Assembly: GCF_004328625.1 (NCBI RefSeq)
Contig: NZ_CP032229.1
Coordinates: 4,712,001 to 4,776,000 of the forward strand
DNA length: 64,000 bases
DNA from: Streptomyces seoulensis
GTDB taxonomy: Bacteria > Actinomycetota > Actinomycetes > Streptomycetales > Streptomycetaceae
Reading direction: 5' to 3'
Positions 16,460 through 25,076 of this stretch are shown here, in pieces. The notes beneath the pieces were generated by a model that saw only the letters and a program-made list of their open reading frames with translations, was not told the origin of the DNA and made no database searches. Made by a program: the position numbers and the translations under genes. Each line of letters begins with the position of its first letter. The first letter of the stretch is position 1.

Positions 16460-18604
16460 ATGAGTGCGGAGGCCACGAACCCCGCGAGCCCAGGCCCGGT
16501 AGCGCCCACGGCGCCCACGGTGGCCCGCAGGAAGTCCCGGCCGCGGATCGACCTGCGCAGGCTGGGCCGGGCCGCGCTGCTCGGCCCCGCCGTCCGGAGC
16601 AAGCTGCCCGACGCCATCGGACACGTCGCCGAGGCCCACCGCGCCCACCACCCCGACGCCGACCTCGACCCGCTGCGCCGCGCCTACCTGCTGGCGGAGA
16701 CCTCCCACCGGGGCCAGATGCGCAAGAGCGGCGAGCCGTACATCACCCACCCCCTCGCCGTCACCCTGATCCTCGCCGAACTGGGCGCCGAGACCACCAC
16801 CCTGACCGCCTCCCTCCTGCACGACACCGTCGAGGACACCGAGGTGACGCTCGACCAGGTCGGCGAGGAGTTCGGGGAAGAGGTCCGCTACCTCGTCGAC
16901 GGCGTCACCAAGCTGGAGAAGGTCGACTACGGCGCCGCCGCCGAGCCGGAGACCTTCCGCAAGATGCTCGTCGCCACCGGCAACGACGTGCGCGTGATGT
17001 CGATCAAACTCGCCGACCGGCTGCACAACATGCGCACCCTCGGCGTGATGCGCCCCGAGAAGCAGGCGCGGATCGCCAAGGTCACCCGCGACGTTCTCAT
17101 CCCGCTCGCCGAACGCCTCGGTGTGCAGGCCCTCAAGACCGAGCTGGAAGACCTCGTCTTCGCCATCCTCCACCCCGAGGAATACGCACGCACCAGCGAA
17201 CTCATCGCGGCGAACGCCGCAGGCGGGGACCCGCTCGCCGAGGTCGCCGACGAGGTGCGCGCGGTGCTGCGCGAGGCCGACATCCCGGCCGAAGTCCTCA
17301 TCCGGCCCCGCCACTTTGTCTCCGTCCACCGCGTCTCCCGCAAGCGCGGCCCGCTGCGCGGCACCGACTTCGGCCGCCTGCTGGTGCTGGTGAACGAGGA
17401 CGCGGACTGTTACGCCGTCCTCGGTGAACTGCACACCTGTCTCACCCCGGTGGTCTCGGAGTTCAAGGACTTCATCGCCGTACCGAAGTTCAACCTCTAC
17501 CAGTCGCTGCACACCGCCGTGGCCCGGCCGGACGGCCAGGTCGTCGAGGTCCTCATCCGCACCCACCGCATGCACCAGGCCGCCGAGGCCGGGGTGATCG
17601 CGCTCGGCAACCCCTACACCCCGCCCGCCGAGGAGCAGACCGCCGGCCTCGACGGCGAGCGCGCCGACCCCACCCGCCCCGGCTGGCTCTCCCGCCTCCT
17701 CGAATGGCAGCGCGGCGCCTCCGACCCGGACACCTTCTGGTCCACCCTGCGCGACGACCTCGCCCAGGACCGCGAGATCACCGTGGTCCGGCCCGACGGC
17801 GGCACCCTGGGCCTCCCCGAGGGCGCCACCTGCGTCGACGCCGCCTACGCGCAGTACGGCGACGACGCCCACGCCTGCATCGGCGCCCGCGTCAACGGCC
17901 GCCTCGCCGCCCTCGGCACCGTGCTGCGCGACGGCGACACCGTGCAGCTCCTCATGGGCCAGGACCCTGCCTCCGAACCCTCCCGCGAATGGCTGGAGCA
18001 CGCCCACACCCCGGCCGCGCGCATCGCCATCCAGCGCTGGCTCGCCGCCCATCCCGGCGCCGACGCCCGCCCCGCAGACACCACCGACACCACCGACACC
18101 ACCGACGGCCCCGGCGGCAGCCGCCCCGTCGCCGGCGCCCCCGCCGCGCGCCCCCGGGGCGCCGACGTGCTGCTGGACCGGCCGGGCGGGCCGGTGCGCC
18201 TGGCCGGCTGCTGTACGCCCGTACCGCCGGACGACATCGTGGGCTTCGCCGTGCGCGGGGGAGCGGTGACCGTGCACCGGGTGGGGTGCTCCATGGTCGA
18301 GGACATGAAGGGCCGGGGGCGCGCGGAGATCGCCGTGCGCTGGGGGGACACCACCGCGTGCCGGGTCACCCTGGTCGCCGAATCGTTCAGCCGTCCCCAT
18401 CTGCTCGCCGACCTCACCGAGGCGATCGCCGTGGAGGGCGCCGAGATCGTCTCCGCCACCGTGGAGTCCCCCAACCAGCAGCGGGTCCGCCACACCTACA
18501 CGCTCCAGCTCCCCGACGCCGCCGAACTGCCGGCTCTGATGCGCGCGATGCGCGACGTGCCCGGCGTGTACGACGTCAGCCGGGCCCAGGCGCCCGCCGC
18601 CTGA
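16460..18604 (+). CDS. rshA: RelA/SpoT homologue (RSH) with intact hydrolase and divergent synthetase
   Basis: This 714-aa stringent-response enzyme has HD hydrolase motifs HRGQMRKSGEPYITHPL, HDTVEDT (residues 121-127) and KLADRLHNMRTL, all conserved. The synthetase domain keeps FKDFIAVPKFNLYQSLHTAV and EVLIRTHRMH but is altered elsewhere. RPRHFVSVHRVSRK replaces the usual RPKHxYSIYRK pattern, and GVIALGNPYT replaces GIAAHWxYK. TGS follows (EITVVRPDGGTLGLPEGAT), then a Cys-pair region CCTPVPPDDIVGFAVRG and ACT. The start has GGAGGTG upstream. Its family and place after dapF match rshA of S. coelicolor, a second RSH besides RelA. A 9-bp repeat (18077-18103) encodes a TDT tract in the linker. 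The 284-bp gap upstream shows no clear site. Confidence 0.88.
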   Translation: MSAEATNPASPGPVAPTAPTVARRKSRPRIDLRRLGRAALLGPAVRSKLPDAIGHVAEAHRAHHPDADLDPLRRAYLLAETSHRGQMRKSGEPYITHPLAVTLILAELGAETTTLTASLLHDTVEDTEVTLDQVGEEFGEEVRYLVDGVTKLEKVDYGAAAEPETFRKMLVATGNDVRVMSIKLADRLHNMRTLGVMRPEKQARIAKVTRDVLIPLAERLGVQALKTELEDLVFAILHPEEYARTSELIAANAAGGDPLAEVADEVRAVLREADIPAEVLIRPRHFVSVHRVSRKRGPLRGTDFGRLLVLVNEDADCYAVLGELHTCLTPVVSEFKDFIAVPKFNLYQSLHTAVARPDGQVVEVLIRTHRMHQAAEAGVIALGNPYTPPAEEQTAGLDGERADPTRPGWLSRLLEWQRGASDPDTFWSTLRDDLAQDREITVVRPDGGTLGLPEGATCVDAAYAQYGDDAHACIGARVNGRLAALGTVLRDGDTVQLLMGQDPASEPSREWLEHAHTPAARIAIQRWLAAHPGADARPADTTDTTDTTDGPGGSRPVAGAPAARPRGADVLLDRPGGPVRLAGCCTPVPPDDIVGFAVRGGAVTVHRVGCSMVEDMKGRGRAEIAVRWGDTTACRVTLVAESFSRPHLLADLTEAIAVEGAEIVSATVESPNQQRVRHTYTLQLPDAAELPALMRAMRDVPGVYDVSRAQAPAA
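18077..18103. repeat. Three tandem 9-bp repeats inside rshA
   Basis: GACACCACC is repeated three times exactly and encodes Asp-Thr-Thr in the linker between the TGS and ACT parts. Such repeats often vary in copy number between strains. Confidence 0.8.
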
Positions 18605-18673
18605 CCGACCCGAATGGGTGGGCCTGGCGCGCGCCGTCGCCACCCGGCGGCCGGGCGCTGGTAGCGGTGGGGC

Positions 18674-20182
18674 ATGCTGCTCACTCGCCCCACGCGCCCG
18701 CACCCCGCACTCCGGTTCCTCCGGCGCCCGAAGGCGGCCCTGCTCGCCTCGGCCGTCACGGTCTGTCTCGTCGCCGCCGGAGCCCCCGCCGAACCGCTGG
18801 GCGTCGGCGACCGGATCTTCCCGGAGCTGGGCAACCCCGGCTACGACGTGGCCGCGTACGACCTCGCCCTCACCTACCCCGGCAGCAACGACAAGCCGCT
18901 GAAGGCCGTCACCACCATCGACGCCCGGCTCACCAGCTCCCTGAACCGGATCAACCTCGACTTCGCGCACGGCACCGTCGAGTCCGTCGACGTCGACGGC
19001 CGCAAGGCTGCCTTCACCAGCGCCGGCGAGGACCTCGTCGTCACCCCGGACCACGCGCTGCCGCTCGGCAGCGTCACCCGGATCACCGTGCGGCACACCA
19101 GCGACCCCCGCCCCGCCGACGACCAGGACGGCGGCTGGGTGCGGACCACCGACGGGCTCGCCATGGCCAACCAGGCCGACGCCGCGCACCTGGTCTTCCC
19201 GTGCAACGACCACCCGTCCGACAAGGCGATGTTCACCTTCCACGTCACCGCCCCGGACGGGTACACCGCCGTCGCCAACGGCCTGCCGACCGGCGCGGTC
19301 AAGGCGGGCGGCTCCACCACCTGGAGCTACCGCTCCCAGCACCCCATGGCCACCGAACTCGCCCAGGTGTCCATCGGCCGCTCCGCCGTCGTCCGGCGCA
19401 CCGGACCGCACGGACTGCCGGTGCGCGACGTGGTGCCCGCCGCCGACAAGAAGGAACTGGAGCCCTGGCTCGCGAAGACGCCGGACCAGATCGCCTGGAT
19501 GGAGAGCAAGATCGGCCCGTACCCGTTCGAGACCTACGGCGTGCTCATGGCGCAGGCCAGCACCGGGTTCGAGCTGGAGACGCAGACCCTGTCGCTGTTC
19601 GAGAAGGACATCTTCACCGAGCCCGCCTACCCCAAGTGGTACATCGAGTCGGTCATGGTGCACGAGCTGTCCCACCAGTGGTTCGGCGACAGCGTCAGCC
19701 CCCGCACCTGGTCCGACGTCTGGCTGAACGAGGGCCACGCCACCTGGTACGAGGCCCTCTACGCGGAGGAGAAGGGCGACCACCCGCTCCAGGACCGCAT
19801 GAAGGCCGCGTACGGGGCGTCCGACCGCTGGCGCGCCGCCGGTGGCCCGCCCGCCAGGCCCAAGCCGCCGGCCCCCGGCCAGAAGATCGGCATCTTCCGT
19901 CCCAACATCTACGACGGCGCCGCCCTGGTCCTGTTCGCCCTGCGCCAGGAGATCGGCAAGGACGCCTTCGAGCGGCTGGAGAAGGTGTGGGTCCAGGAGA
20001 ACCGGGACACCAGCGTCGGCACCGCCGACTTCGTCCGCCTCGCCTCCGCCATCGGCGGCCGTGACCTGACCGGCTTCTTCCAGGACTGGCTGTACGGCGA
20101 GAAGACCCCGCCCATGCCCGGCCACCCGGACTGGAAGCAGGTCCTGCCGCCCGCCGCCGCGGGCCCGGCCAGGAAGAGCTGA
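18674..20182 (+). CDS. Secreted M1-family zinc aminopeptidase
   Basis: This 502-aa gluzincin peptidase has an Arg-rich start followed by a hydrophobic segment (AALLASAVTVCLVAAGAPAE, about 19-38), which looks like a signal peptide. The zinc site is MVHELSHQWFGDSVSPRTWSD (HExxH) with the third ligand Glu in LNEGHATWYEALYAEE. An aminopeptidase N-like N-terminal beta domain precedes it. The C-terminal helical domain is short for M1. Expected to trim N-terminal residues from extracellular peptides. Followed by a long hairpin (20216-20263). Confidence 0.88.
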   Translation: MLLTRPTRPHPALRFLRRPKAALLASAVTVCLVAAGAPAEPLGVGDRIFPELGNPGYDVAAYDLALTYPGSNDKPLKAVTTIDARLTSSLNRINLDFAHGTVESVDVDGRKAAFTSAGEDLVVTPDHALPLGSVTRITVRHTSDPRPADDQDGGWVRTTDGLAMANQADAAHLVFPCNDHPSDKAMFTFHVTAPDGYTAVANGLPTGAVKAGGSTTWSYRSQHPMATELAQVSIGRSAVVRRTGPHGLPVRDVVPAADKKELEPWLAKTPDQIAWMESKIGPYPFETYGVLMAQASTGFELETQTLSLFEKDIFTEPAYPKWYIESVMVHELSHQWFGDSVSPRTWSDVWLNEGHATWYEALYAEEKGDHPLQDRMKAAYGASDRWRAAGGPPARPKPPAPGQKIGIFRPNIYDGAALVLFALRQEIGKDAFERLEKVWVQENRDTSVGTADFVRLASAIGGRDLTGFFQDWLYGEKTPPMPGHPDWKQVLPPAAAGPARKS

Positions 20183-20215
20183 CCCTCGGTGCCCGGGGGA
20201 TAACCCGATGACGCG

Positions 20216-20263
20216 GTGCGCCGCGCCGTGCGACCATCGTCCGGTCGGCGCGGCGCGGCGCAC
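20216..20263. terminator. Terminator-like hairpin after the M1 peptidase
   Basis: A 13-bp stem (GTGCGCCGCGCCG 20216-20228 with CGGCGCGGCGCAC 20251-20263) lies between the peptidase stop and the hflX promoter region. A 9-bp direct repeat CGACGTAAG (20347-20364) sits just before the hflX start. Confidence 0.55.
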
Positions 20264-20370
20264 GGGAATCTCCGGGGCCACGCGCGCGTTGTCCCTGTTA
20301 CAACCCGGTATCTCGACGGCCCCTGGCCGCCGGACCGGTCCTCCCTCGACGTAAGCGACGTAAGGAACAA

Positions 20371-21861
20371 ATGACCTCCTCTTCTTCCCCTTCACAGGAC
20401 GCCAAGCGCCTGGCGCACGCCTATCCCGAAGGTCTTCGGGCCGATGCCCTGATGGAAGAGGACGTCGCCTGGAAGCACGACATCGACGGCGCGCGTGACG
20501 GCGACCAGTTCGACCGCTCCGAACGCGCGGCCCTGCGCCGCGTGGCGGGGCTGTCCACCGAGCTGGAGGACGTCACCGAGGTCGAGTACCGCCAGCTCCG
20601 CCTGGAGCGGGTCGTGCTCGTCGGGGTGTGGACCAGCGGCACCGCGCAGGACGCGGACAACTCCCTCGCGGAGCTGGCCGCCCTCGCGGAGACGGCGGGC
20701 GCCCTCGTGCTCGACGGCGTGATCCAGCGCCGCGACAAGCCCGACGCGGCCACCTACATCGGCTCCGGCAAGGCCCTGGAGCTGCGCGACGTGGTGATGG
20801 AGACCGGCGCGGACACCGTCATCTGCGACGGTGAGCTGAGCCCCGGCCAGCTCATCCAGCTGGAAGACGTCGTCAAGGTCAAGGTCATCGACCGCACGGC
20901 CCTGATCCTGGACATCTTCGCCCAGCACGCCAAGTCCCGTGAGGGCAAGGCGCAGGTCGCGCTCGCGCAGATGCAGTACATGCTGCCGCGACTGCGCGGC
21001 TGGGGTCAGTCGCTGTCCCGGCAGATGGGCGGTGGCCGCGGTGGCCTCGCCACCCGTGGTCCCGGTGAGACCAAGATCGAGACGGACCGGCGCCGCATCC
21101 GCGAGAAGATGGCGAAGATGCGCCGGGAGATCGCGGAGATGAAGACCGGCCGCGAGATCAAGCGCCAGGAGCGCCGCCGCAACAAGGTGCCCTCGGTCGC
21201 CATCGCCGGTTACACCAACGCGGGCAAGTCCTCCCTGCTCAACCGCCTCACGGGCGCCGGAGTCCTGGTGGAGAACGCCCTGTTCGCCACCCTGGACCCG
21301 ACCGTCCGCCGCGCGGAGACCCCGAGCGGCCGGCTGTACACGCTGGCCGACACCGTGGGCTTCGTCCGGCACCTGCCGCACCACCTGGTCGAGGCGTTCC
21401 GCTCCACCATGGAGGAGGTCGGCGACTCCGACCTCATCCTGCACGTGGTGGACGGATCGCACCCGGTCCCGGAGGAGCAGCTCGCCGCCGTGCGTGAGGT
21501 GATCCGGGAGGTCGGCGCGACCGACGTGCCCGAGATCGTCGTCATCAACAAGGCGGACGCGGCCGACCCGCTGGTGCTCCAGCGGCTGCTGCGGGTCGAG
21601 AAGCGGTCCATCGCCGTCTCGGCGCGCACCGGTCAGGGCCTGGAGGAGCTGCTCGCCCTGATCGACGAGGAGCTGCCCCGCCCCTCGGTCGAGATCGAGG
21701 CGCTGGTGCCGTACACCCAGGGCAAGCTGGTCGCCCGCGCGCACACCGAGGGCGAGGTGCTCTCCGAGGAACACACCGCCGAGGGCACCCTGATCAAGGT
21801 CCGGGTGCACGCGGAGCTGGCGGCCGACCTGGCCCCGTACACGCCCACCGCGACCGCCTGA
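20371..21861 (+). CDS. hflX: GTPase HflX
   Basis: This 496-aa ribosome-associated GTPase splits stalled ribosomes. It has an N-terminal HflX subdomain with LSPGQLIQLEDVVKVKVIDR, the glycine-rich linker RQMGGGRGGLATRGPGETK, and the G domain G1 AGYTNAGKSSLLNRL, G2 TLDPTVR, G3 DTVGF and G4 NKAD. The N-terminal extension (about 80 residues) is typical of actinobacteria. ATG has TAAGGA upstream. Confidence 0.96.
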   Translation: MTSSSSPSQDAKRLAHAYPEGLRADALMEEDVAWKHDIDGARDGDQFDRSERAALRRVAGLSTELEDVTEVEYRQLRLERVVLVGVWTSGTAQDADNSLAELAALAETAGALVLDGVIQRRDKPDAATYIGSGKALELRDVVMETGADTVICDGELSPGQLIQLEDVVKVKVIDRTALILDIFAQHAKSREGKAQVALAQMQYMLPRLRGWGQSLSRQMGGGRGGLATRGPGETKIETDRRRIREKMAKMRREIAEMKTGREIKRQERRRNKVPSVAIAGYTNAGKSSLLNRLTGAGVLVENALFATLDPTVRRAETPSGRLYTLADTVGFVRHLPHHLVEAFRSTMEEVGDSDLILHVVDGSHPVPEEQLAAVREVIREVGATDVPEIVVINKADAADPLVLQRLLRVEKRSIAVSARTGQGLEELLALIDEELPRPSVEIEALVPYTQGKLVARAHTEGEVLSEEHTAEGTLIKVRVHAELAADLAPYTPTATA

Positions 21862-21886
21862 CCGGCTCTTTTGCCGGAGCACGAAG

Positions 21887-21924
21887 AGGCCCGCCGCCCC
21901 CTCGCGAGAGGGAGCGGCGGGCCT
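21887..21924. terminator. Bidirectional terminator between hflX and secreted protease
   Basis: An 11-bp perfect stem (AGGCCCGCCGC 21887-21897 with GCGGCGGGCCT 21914-21924) lies between two convergent genes, and the loop can pair further. Confidence 0.75.
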
Positions 21925-21944
21925 TCGTCATGGGTGCGGGGCGG

Positions 21945-23168
21945 CTACCGGTTCGCGAACTTCGCGCTCACCGAGTCGTACACGCCCTTGGCGACCTCAC
22001 CGAGCCGGGGACCGGCCAGCCAGCCCGAGGAGGCGGGGCCGATCGAGGTGTTGGAGACCAGCGCGGGCTTGCCGTTCGCGCCCTGCTCCACCCAGCCGCC
22101 GCCGGAGGAACCGCCGGTCATGGTGCAGCCGATGCGGTACATCGTCGGGTCCGCCTTGGCGATCGACAGCCGGCCCGGCTTGTCCTGGCACTGGTACAGC
22201 AACTGGCCGTTGTACGGCTCCGCCGCCGGGTAGCCGCTCGCGGTGACCGCGCTGACCTCGGTCGCGGCCGGCGCGGCGAAGTCCACCGGCAGCGCGCCGC
22301 CGACCGTCTCCTCCAGCGACTTGCCCCCGTTGCCCTGCTCCGGCGTCACATGGATCACCGCGAAGTCGTACGAGGCACCGTTGCCGCCCGTCTCGCCGCC
22401 CCCGTCGATCCACTGCTGCGAGGTCTTGGCCGCGTCGGCCCACCAGACACCGTACGGCGCGACCTGCGCGCGGGAGGCGCCCTCCATCTGGGAGGAGGAC
22501 AGGCTCTGGTTGTTGTACGACGGCACGAAGGCGATGTTGCGGTACCAGCCGCCCTTCTTGCCCGCGTGCACGCAGTGGCCGGCCGTCCAGATCAGGTTGG
22601 ACTTGCCGGGGTGCGCCGGGTCCTCGACCACGGTGGCCGAGCAGACCATCGTGCCCTTGGGGGAGTCGAAGAACACCTTGCCCGAAGTGGCCGCGTTGGT
22701 GTGGTACGGCGGGCGGACCGCCTTGGCCTGCACCGGCTGCGGCGTCGGGTCGGTCACGCCCTGGTCGCCGGAGAGGTCGTTGTTGTCGACCCGCTTGGCC
22801 GGGTCGTCGGCGCCCCGCATCCGGTCCTTGTCCCACAGACCGTTGATGATCGGGTTGATGAAGTCGTTGGCCTCGCGCAGCCAGTCGTCGCGGTCCCAGT
22901 TCTTCCAGGCGCCGCCCTTCCACTTGTCCATGTCGATGCCGTGCTGGCGGAGCTTGTCCTGGAGGTCCTGCGGGACCCGGACCTTCCCGTCCGAACCGTG
23001 GGCGCCGGAGGACGGGTTGCCGCCGGCGTTGTCGTCACCGTCTCCACCGCACGCGGTGGCGGTCAGCGCCAGCGCCGAGGCGAGCGCGACGGCCGCCAGC
23101 ACGCGGGAGGTCCTGCGGGGCGTACCCCTTCCTCGGCGAGCGGTGGACGACGGCCGTATGGATCGCAT
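21945..23168 (-). CDS. Secreted trypsin-like serine peptidase
   Basis: This 407-aa lipoprotein-type or secreted protein starts with an Arg-rich N-terminus, a hydrophobic stretch and ALTATACGG (possible lipobox near residue 40). The peptidase part shows His in LIWTAGHCVHAG, Asp in GASYDFAVIHV and Ser in CTMTGGSSGGGWV, a complete V8/trypsin-like triad. An approximately 130-residue pro-like region (charged, W-rich) precedes it. Start at 23168 has GGGAGAG eight bases upstream. Target unknown. The 285-bp gap to 23453 holds only a short inverted repeat GCAAC-N-GTTGC near 23314-23324 that I recognise. Confidence 0.85.
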   Translation of the reverse strand: MRSIRPSSTARRGRGTPRRTSRVLAAVALASALALTATACGGDGDDNAGGNPSSGAHGSDGKVRVPQDLQDKLRQHGIDMDKWKGGAWKNWDRDDWLREANDFINPIINGLWDKDRMRGADDPAKRVDNNDLSGDQGVTDPTPQPVQAKAVRPPYHTNAATSGKVFFDSPKGTMVCSATVVEDPAHPGKSNLIWTAGHCVHAGKKGGWYRNIAFVPSYNNQSLSSSQMEGASRAQVAPYGVWWADAAKTSQQWIDGGGETGGNGASYDFAVIHVTPEQGNGGKSLEETVGGALPVDFAAPAATEVSAVTASGYPAAEPYNGQLLYQCQDKPGRLSIAKADPTMYRIGCTMTGGSSGGGWVEQGANGKPALVSNTSIGPASSGWLAGPRLGEVAKGVYDSVSAKFANR

Positions 23169-23453
23169 GGTGGTGACTCTCCCTGTTGTGACGGAACGTG
23201 GCGCTTCGGCCCGGTACCGGCCCCCAACTCGCTGCGGAACGGCGCCGGTTCCCCGGACTTCCGGGACGGGACCACACACTATGCGTTCGCTGTAGGTGAC
23301 TTCCGACGGAACCGCAACGGTTGCGTCACGGCAAGGATCTTGAGGCAACCCGTAACCAGGCGGCCGGTCGGCTGTTGGTAGCCGTGGGGGACCGCTGCCT
23401 GCGCCCGTCCCCGACGAGCAACTCGCCTCTGGACAGCGGGAGGACAGCGAGCC

Positions 23454-24863
23454 GTGGCCGTGACCGAGTCGGAGGCCGACAGCACCCACCGGGTGACTCC
23501 GGCCGTGCACGAGGGGATTCTCAGGCGCCAGTCGGCGCGCGAGTCCGCCGCGCGCACCTATGCCCGGGCCCTGCCCATCGTGCCCGTGCGGGCGCGTGGC
23601 CTCACCATCGAGGGCGCGGACGGCCGTCGTTACCTCGACTGCCTCTCCGGCGCCGGGGCGCTGGCGCTCGGGCACAACCACCCCGTGGTACTGGAGGCGA
23701 TCCGCAAGGTCCTCGACTCCGGGGCGCCCCTCTCCGTGCTGGACCTGGCGACCCCGGTGAAGGACGCCTTCATCACCGAGCTGTTCCGCACCCTGCCGGC
23801 CGGGTTCGCCGACCGGGCCCGCGTGCAGTTCTGCGGCCCGGCCGGGACCGACGCCGTCGAGGCCGCGCTCAAGCTGGTCCGGGCCGCCACCGGTCGCAAC
23901 GGCATCCTCGCCTTCACCGGCGCCTACCACGGCATGACCGCGGGCGCCCTGGCCGCGTCCGGCGGCGCCCCCGACCTCCAGGTGGGCCGCCTGCCCTATC
24001 CGCAGGACTACCGCTGCCCCTTCGGCGTCGGCGGCCCGCGCGGCGCCGAACTCGCCGCCCGCTGGACCGAGTCCGTCCTCGACGACCCCAAGTCGGGCGT
24101 GCCCCGGCCGGCCGGGATGATCCTCGAACCCGTGCAGGGCGAGGGCGGGGTGATCCCGGCGCCGGACGACTGGCTGCGCCGGCTGCGCCGGGTCACCGCC
24201 GACCGGTCGATCCCCCTGATCGCGGACGAGGTCCAGACCGGGGTCGGCCGTACCGGCGCCTTCTGGGCCGTGGACCACAGCGGGATCACCCCCGACGTGA
24301 TGGTCCTGTCCAAGGCCATCGGCGGCAGCCTCCCGCTGGCCGTCGTCGTCTACCGCGAGGAACTCGACGTCTGGCAGCCCGGCGCCCACGCGGGCACCTT
24401 CCGCGGCAACCAGCTCGCCATGGCCGCGGGCACCGCCACCCTCGCCCACGTCCGCGAGAACGGCCTCGCCGAACGAGCCGCCACCCTCGGCGACCGCATG
24501 CTGAAGCAACTCCGCCAACTGCAGGACGAGTTCGCCTGTGTGGGAGACGTACGGGGGCGCGGGCTGATGATCGGGGTCGAGCTGGTCGACCCGGCGGGCG
24601 AGTCCGTACCGGAAGCGCGCCGCTCCGAGGCGGACGGCTGGGACTTCGCCCCGGCGCCCCACCCCGCCGACCCCGAACTCGCCGCCGCCGTCCAGCGCGA
24701 GTGCCTCGACCGGGGGCTCATCGTGGAACTCGGCGGCCGCCACAACAGCGTCGTACGGCTCCTGCCTCCGCTCACCATCAGCGACGAGCAGGCGTCGGCC
24801 GTACTGGACCGTCTCGCCGACGCGGTGACCGCCGCGAGCCGCGACCGCCGGCACACGGGCTAG
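23454..24863 (+). CDS. Diaminobutyrate--2-oxoglutarate aminotransferase family protein
   Basis: This 469-aa class III PLP aminotransferase is of the DABA/EctB-RhbA type. It shows CLSGAGALALGHNHP, RVQFCGPAGTDAVEAALKL, AYHGMTAG, LILEPVQGEGGVIP-like substrate strand, IADEVQTGVGRTGAFWA, and the PLP Lys in VMVLSKAIGGSLPLAVVV. It should make L-2,4-diaminobutyrate from aspartate semialdehyde, a precursor of diaminopropane siderophore arms. The start GTG has GGGAGGA about ten bases upstream. A 12-bp hairpin follows the gene. Confidence 0.85.
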   Translation: MAVTESEADSTHRVTPAVHEGILRRQSARESAARTYARALPIVPVRARGLTIEGADGRRYLDCLSGAGALALGHNHPVVLEAIRKVLDSGAPLSVLDLATPVKDAFITELFRTLPAGFADRARVQFCGPAGTDAVEAALKLVRAATGRNGILAFTGAYHGMTAGALAASGGAPDLQVGRLPYPQDYRCPFGVGGPRGAELAARWTESVLDDPKSGVPRPAGMILEPVQGEGGVIPAPDDWLRRLRRVTADRSIPLIADEVQTGVGRTGAFWAVDHSGITPDVMVLSKAIGGSLPLAVVVYREELDVWQPGAHAGTFRGNQLAMAAGTATLAHVRENGLAERAATLGDRMLKQLRQLQDEFACVGDVRGRGLMIGVELVDPAGESVPEARRSEADGWDFAPAPHPADPELAAAVQRECLDRGLIVELGGRHNSVVRLLPPLTISDEQASAVLDRLADAVTAASRDRRHTG

Positions 24864-24882
24864 CCACCGCCGGACCATCCCA

Positions 24883-24915
24883 CCGCCGACGCGCACCATC
24901 CCCGCGCGTCGGCGG
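24883..24915. terminator. Hairpin between aminotransferase and IucA/IucC genes
   Basis: A 12-bp perfect stem (CCGCCGACGCGC 24883-24894 with GCGCGTCGGCGG 24904-24915) with a 9-nt loop lies in the 213-bp gap. It may separate or attenuate transcription into the synthetase gene. Confidence 0.5.
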
Positions 24916-25076
24916 AGAGCGGCGAACCCGCCTCCAGGCATCGCCACCCTGCCGAACCCGCACACCAGCCGTCGTGCGTCGGCACCCCCTGCTCGCATCA
25001 CCGCCCCGCCTCTCATCCGCCGTGCGGAACCCCTCCGCGACCGGACCCGCACCCGCTTCACCCCCGAGGACCTGTC

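Noticed and set aside
15860-20395. A 1511-codon open frame on the minus strand
   Set aside because: It lies antisense to dapF, rshA and the M1 peptidase, has Gly/Val/Asp-rich low-complexity composition and no domain motif; it is a by-product of GC-rich third positions. Other long antisense frames (for example 7949-11767 minus and 32074-34869 minus) were rejected likewise. The 3929-7933 minus frame is real only for its gluB end.
24864-25076. A small gene between the aminotransferase and the synthetase
   Set aside because: The gap is dominated by a 12-bp hairpin and has no ORF with a ribosome-binding site.
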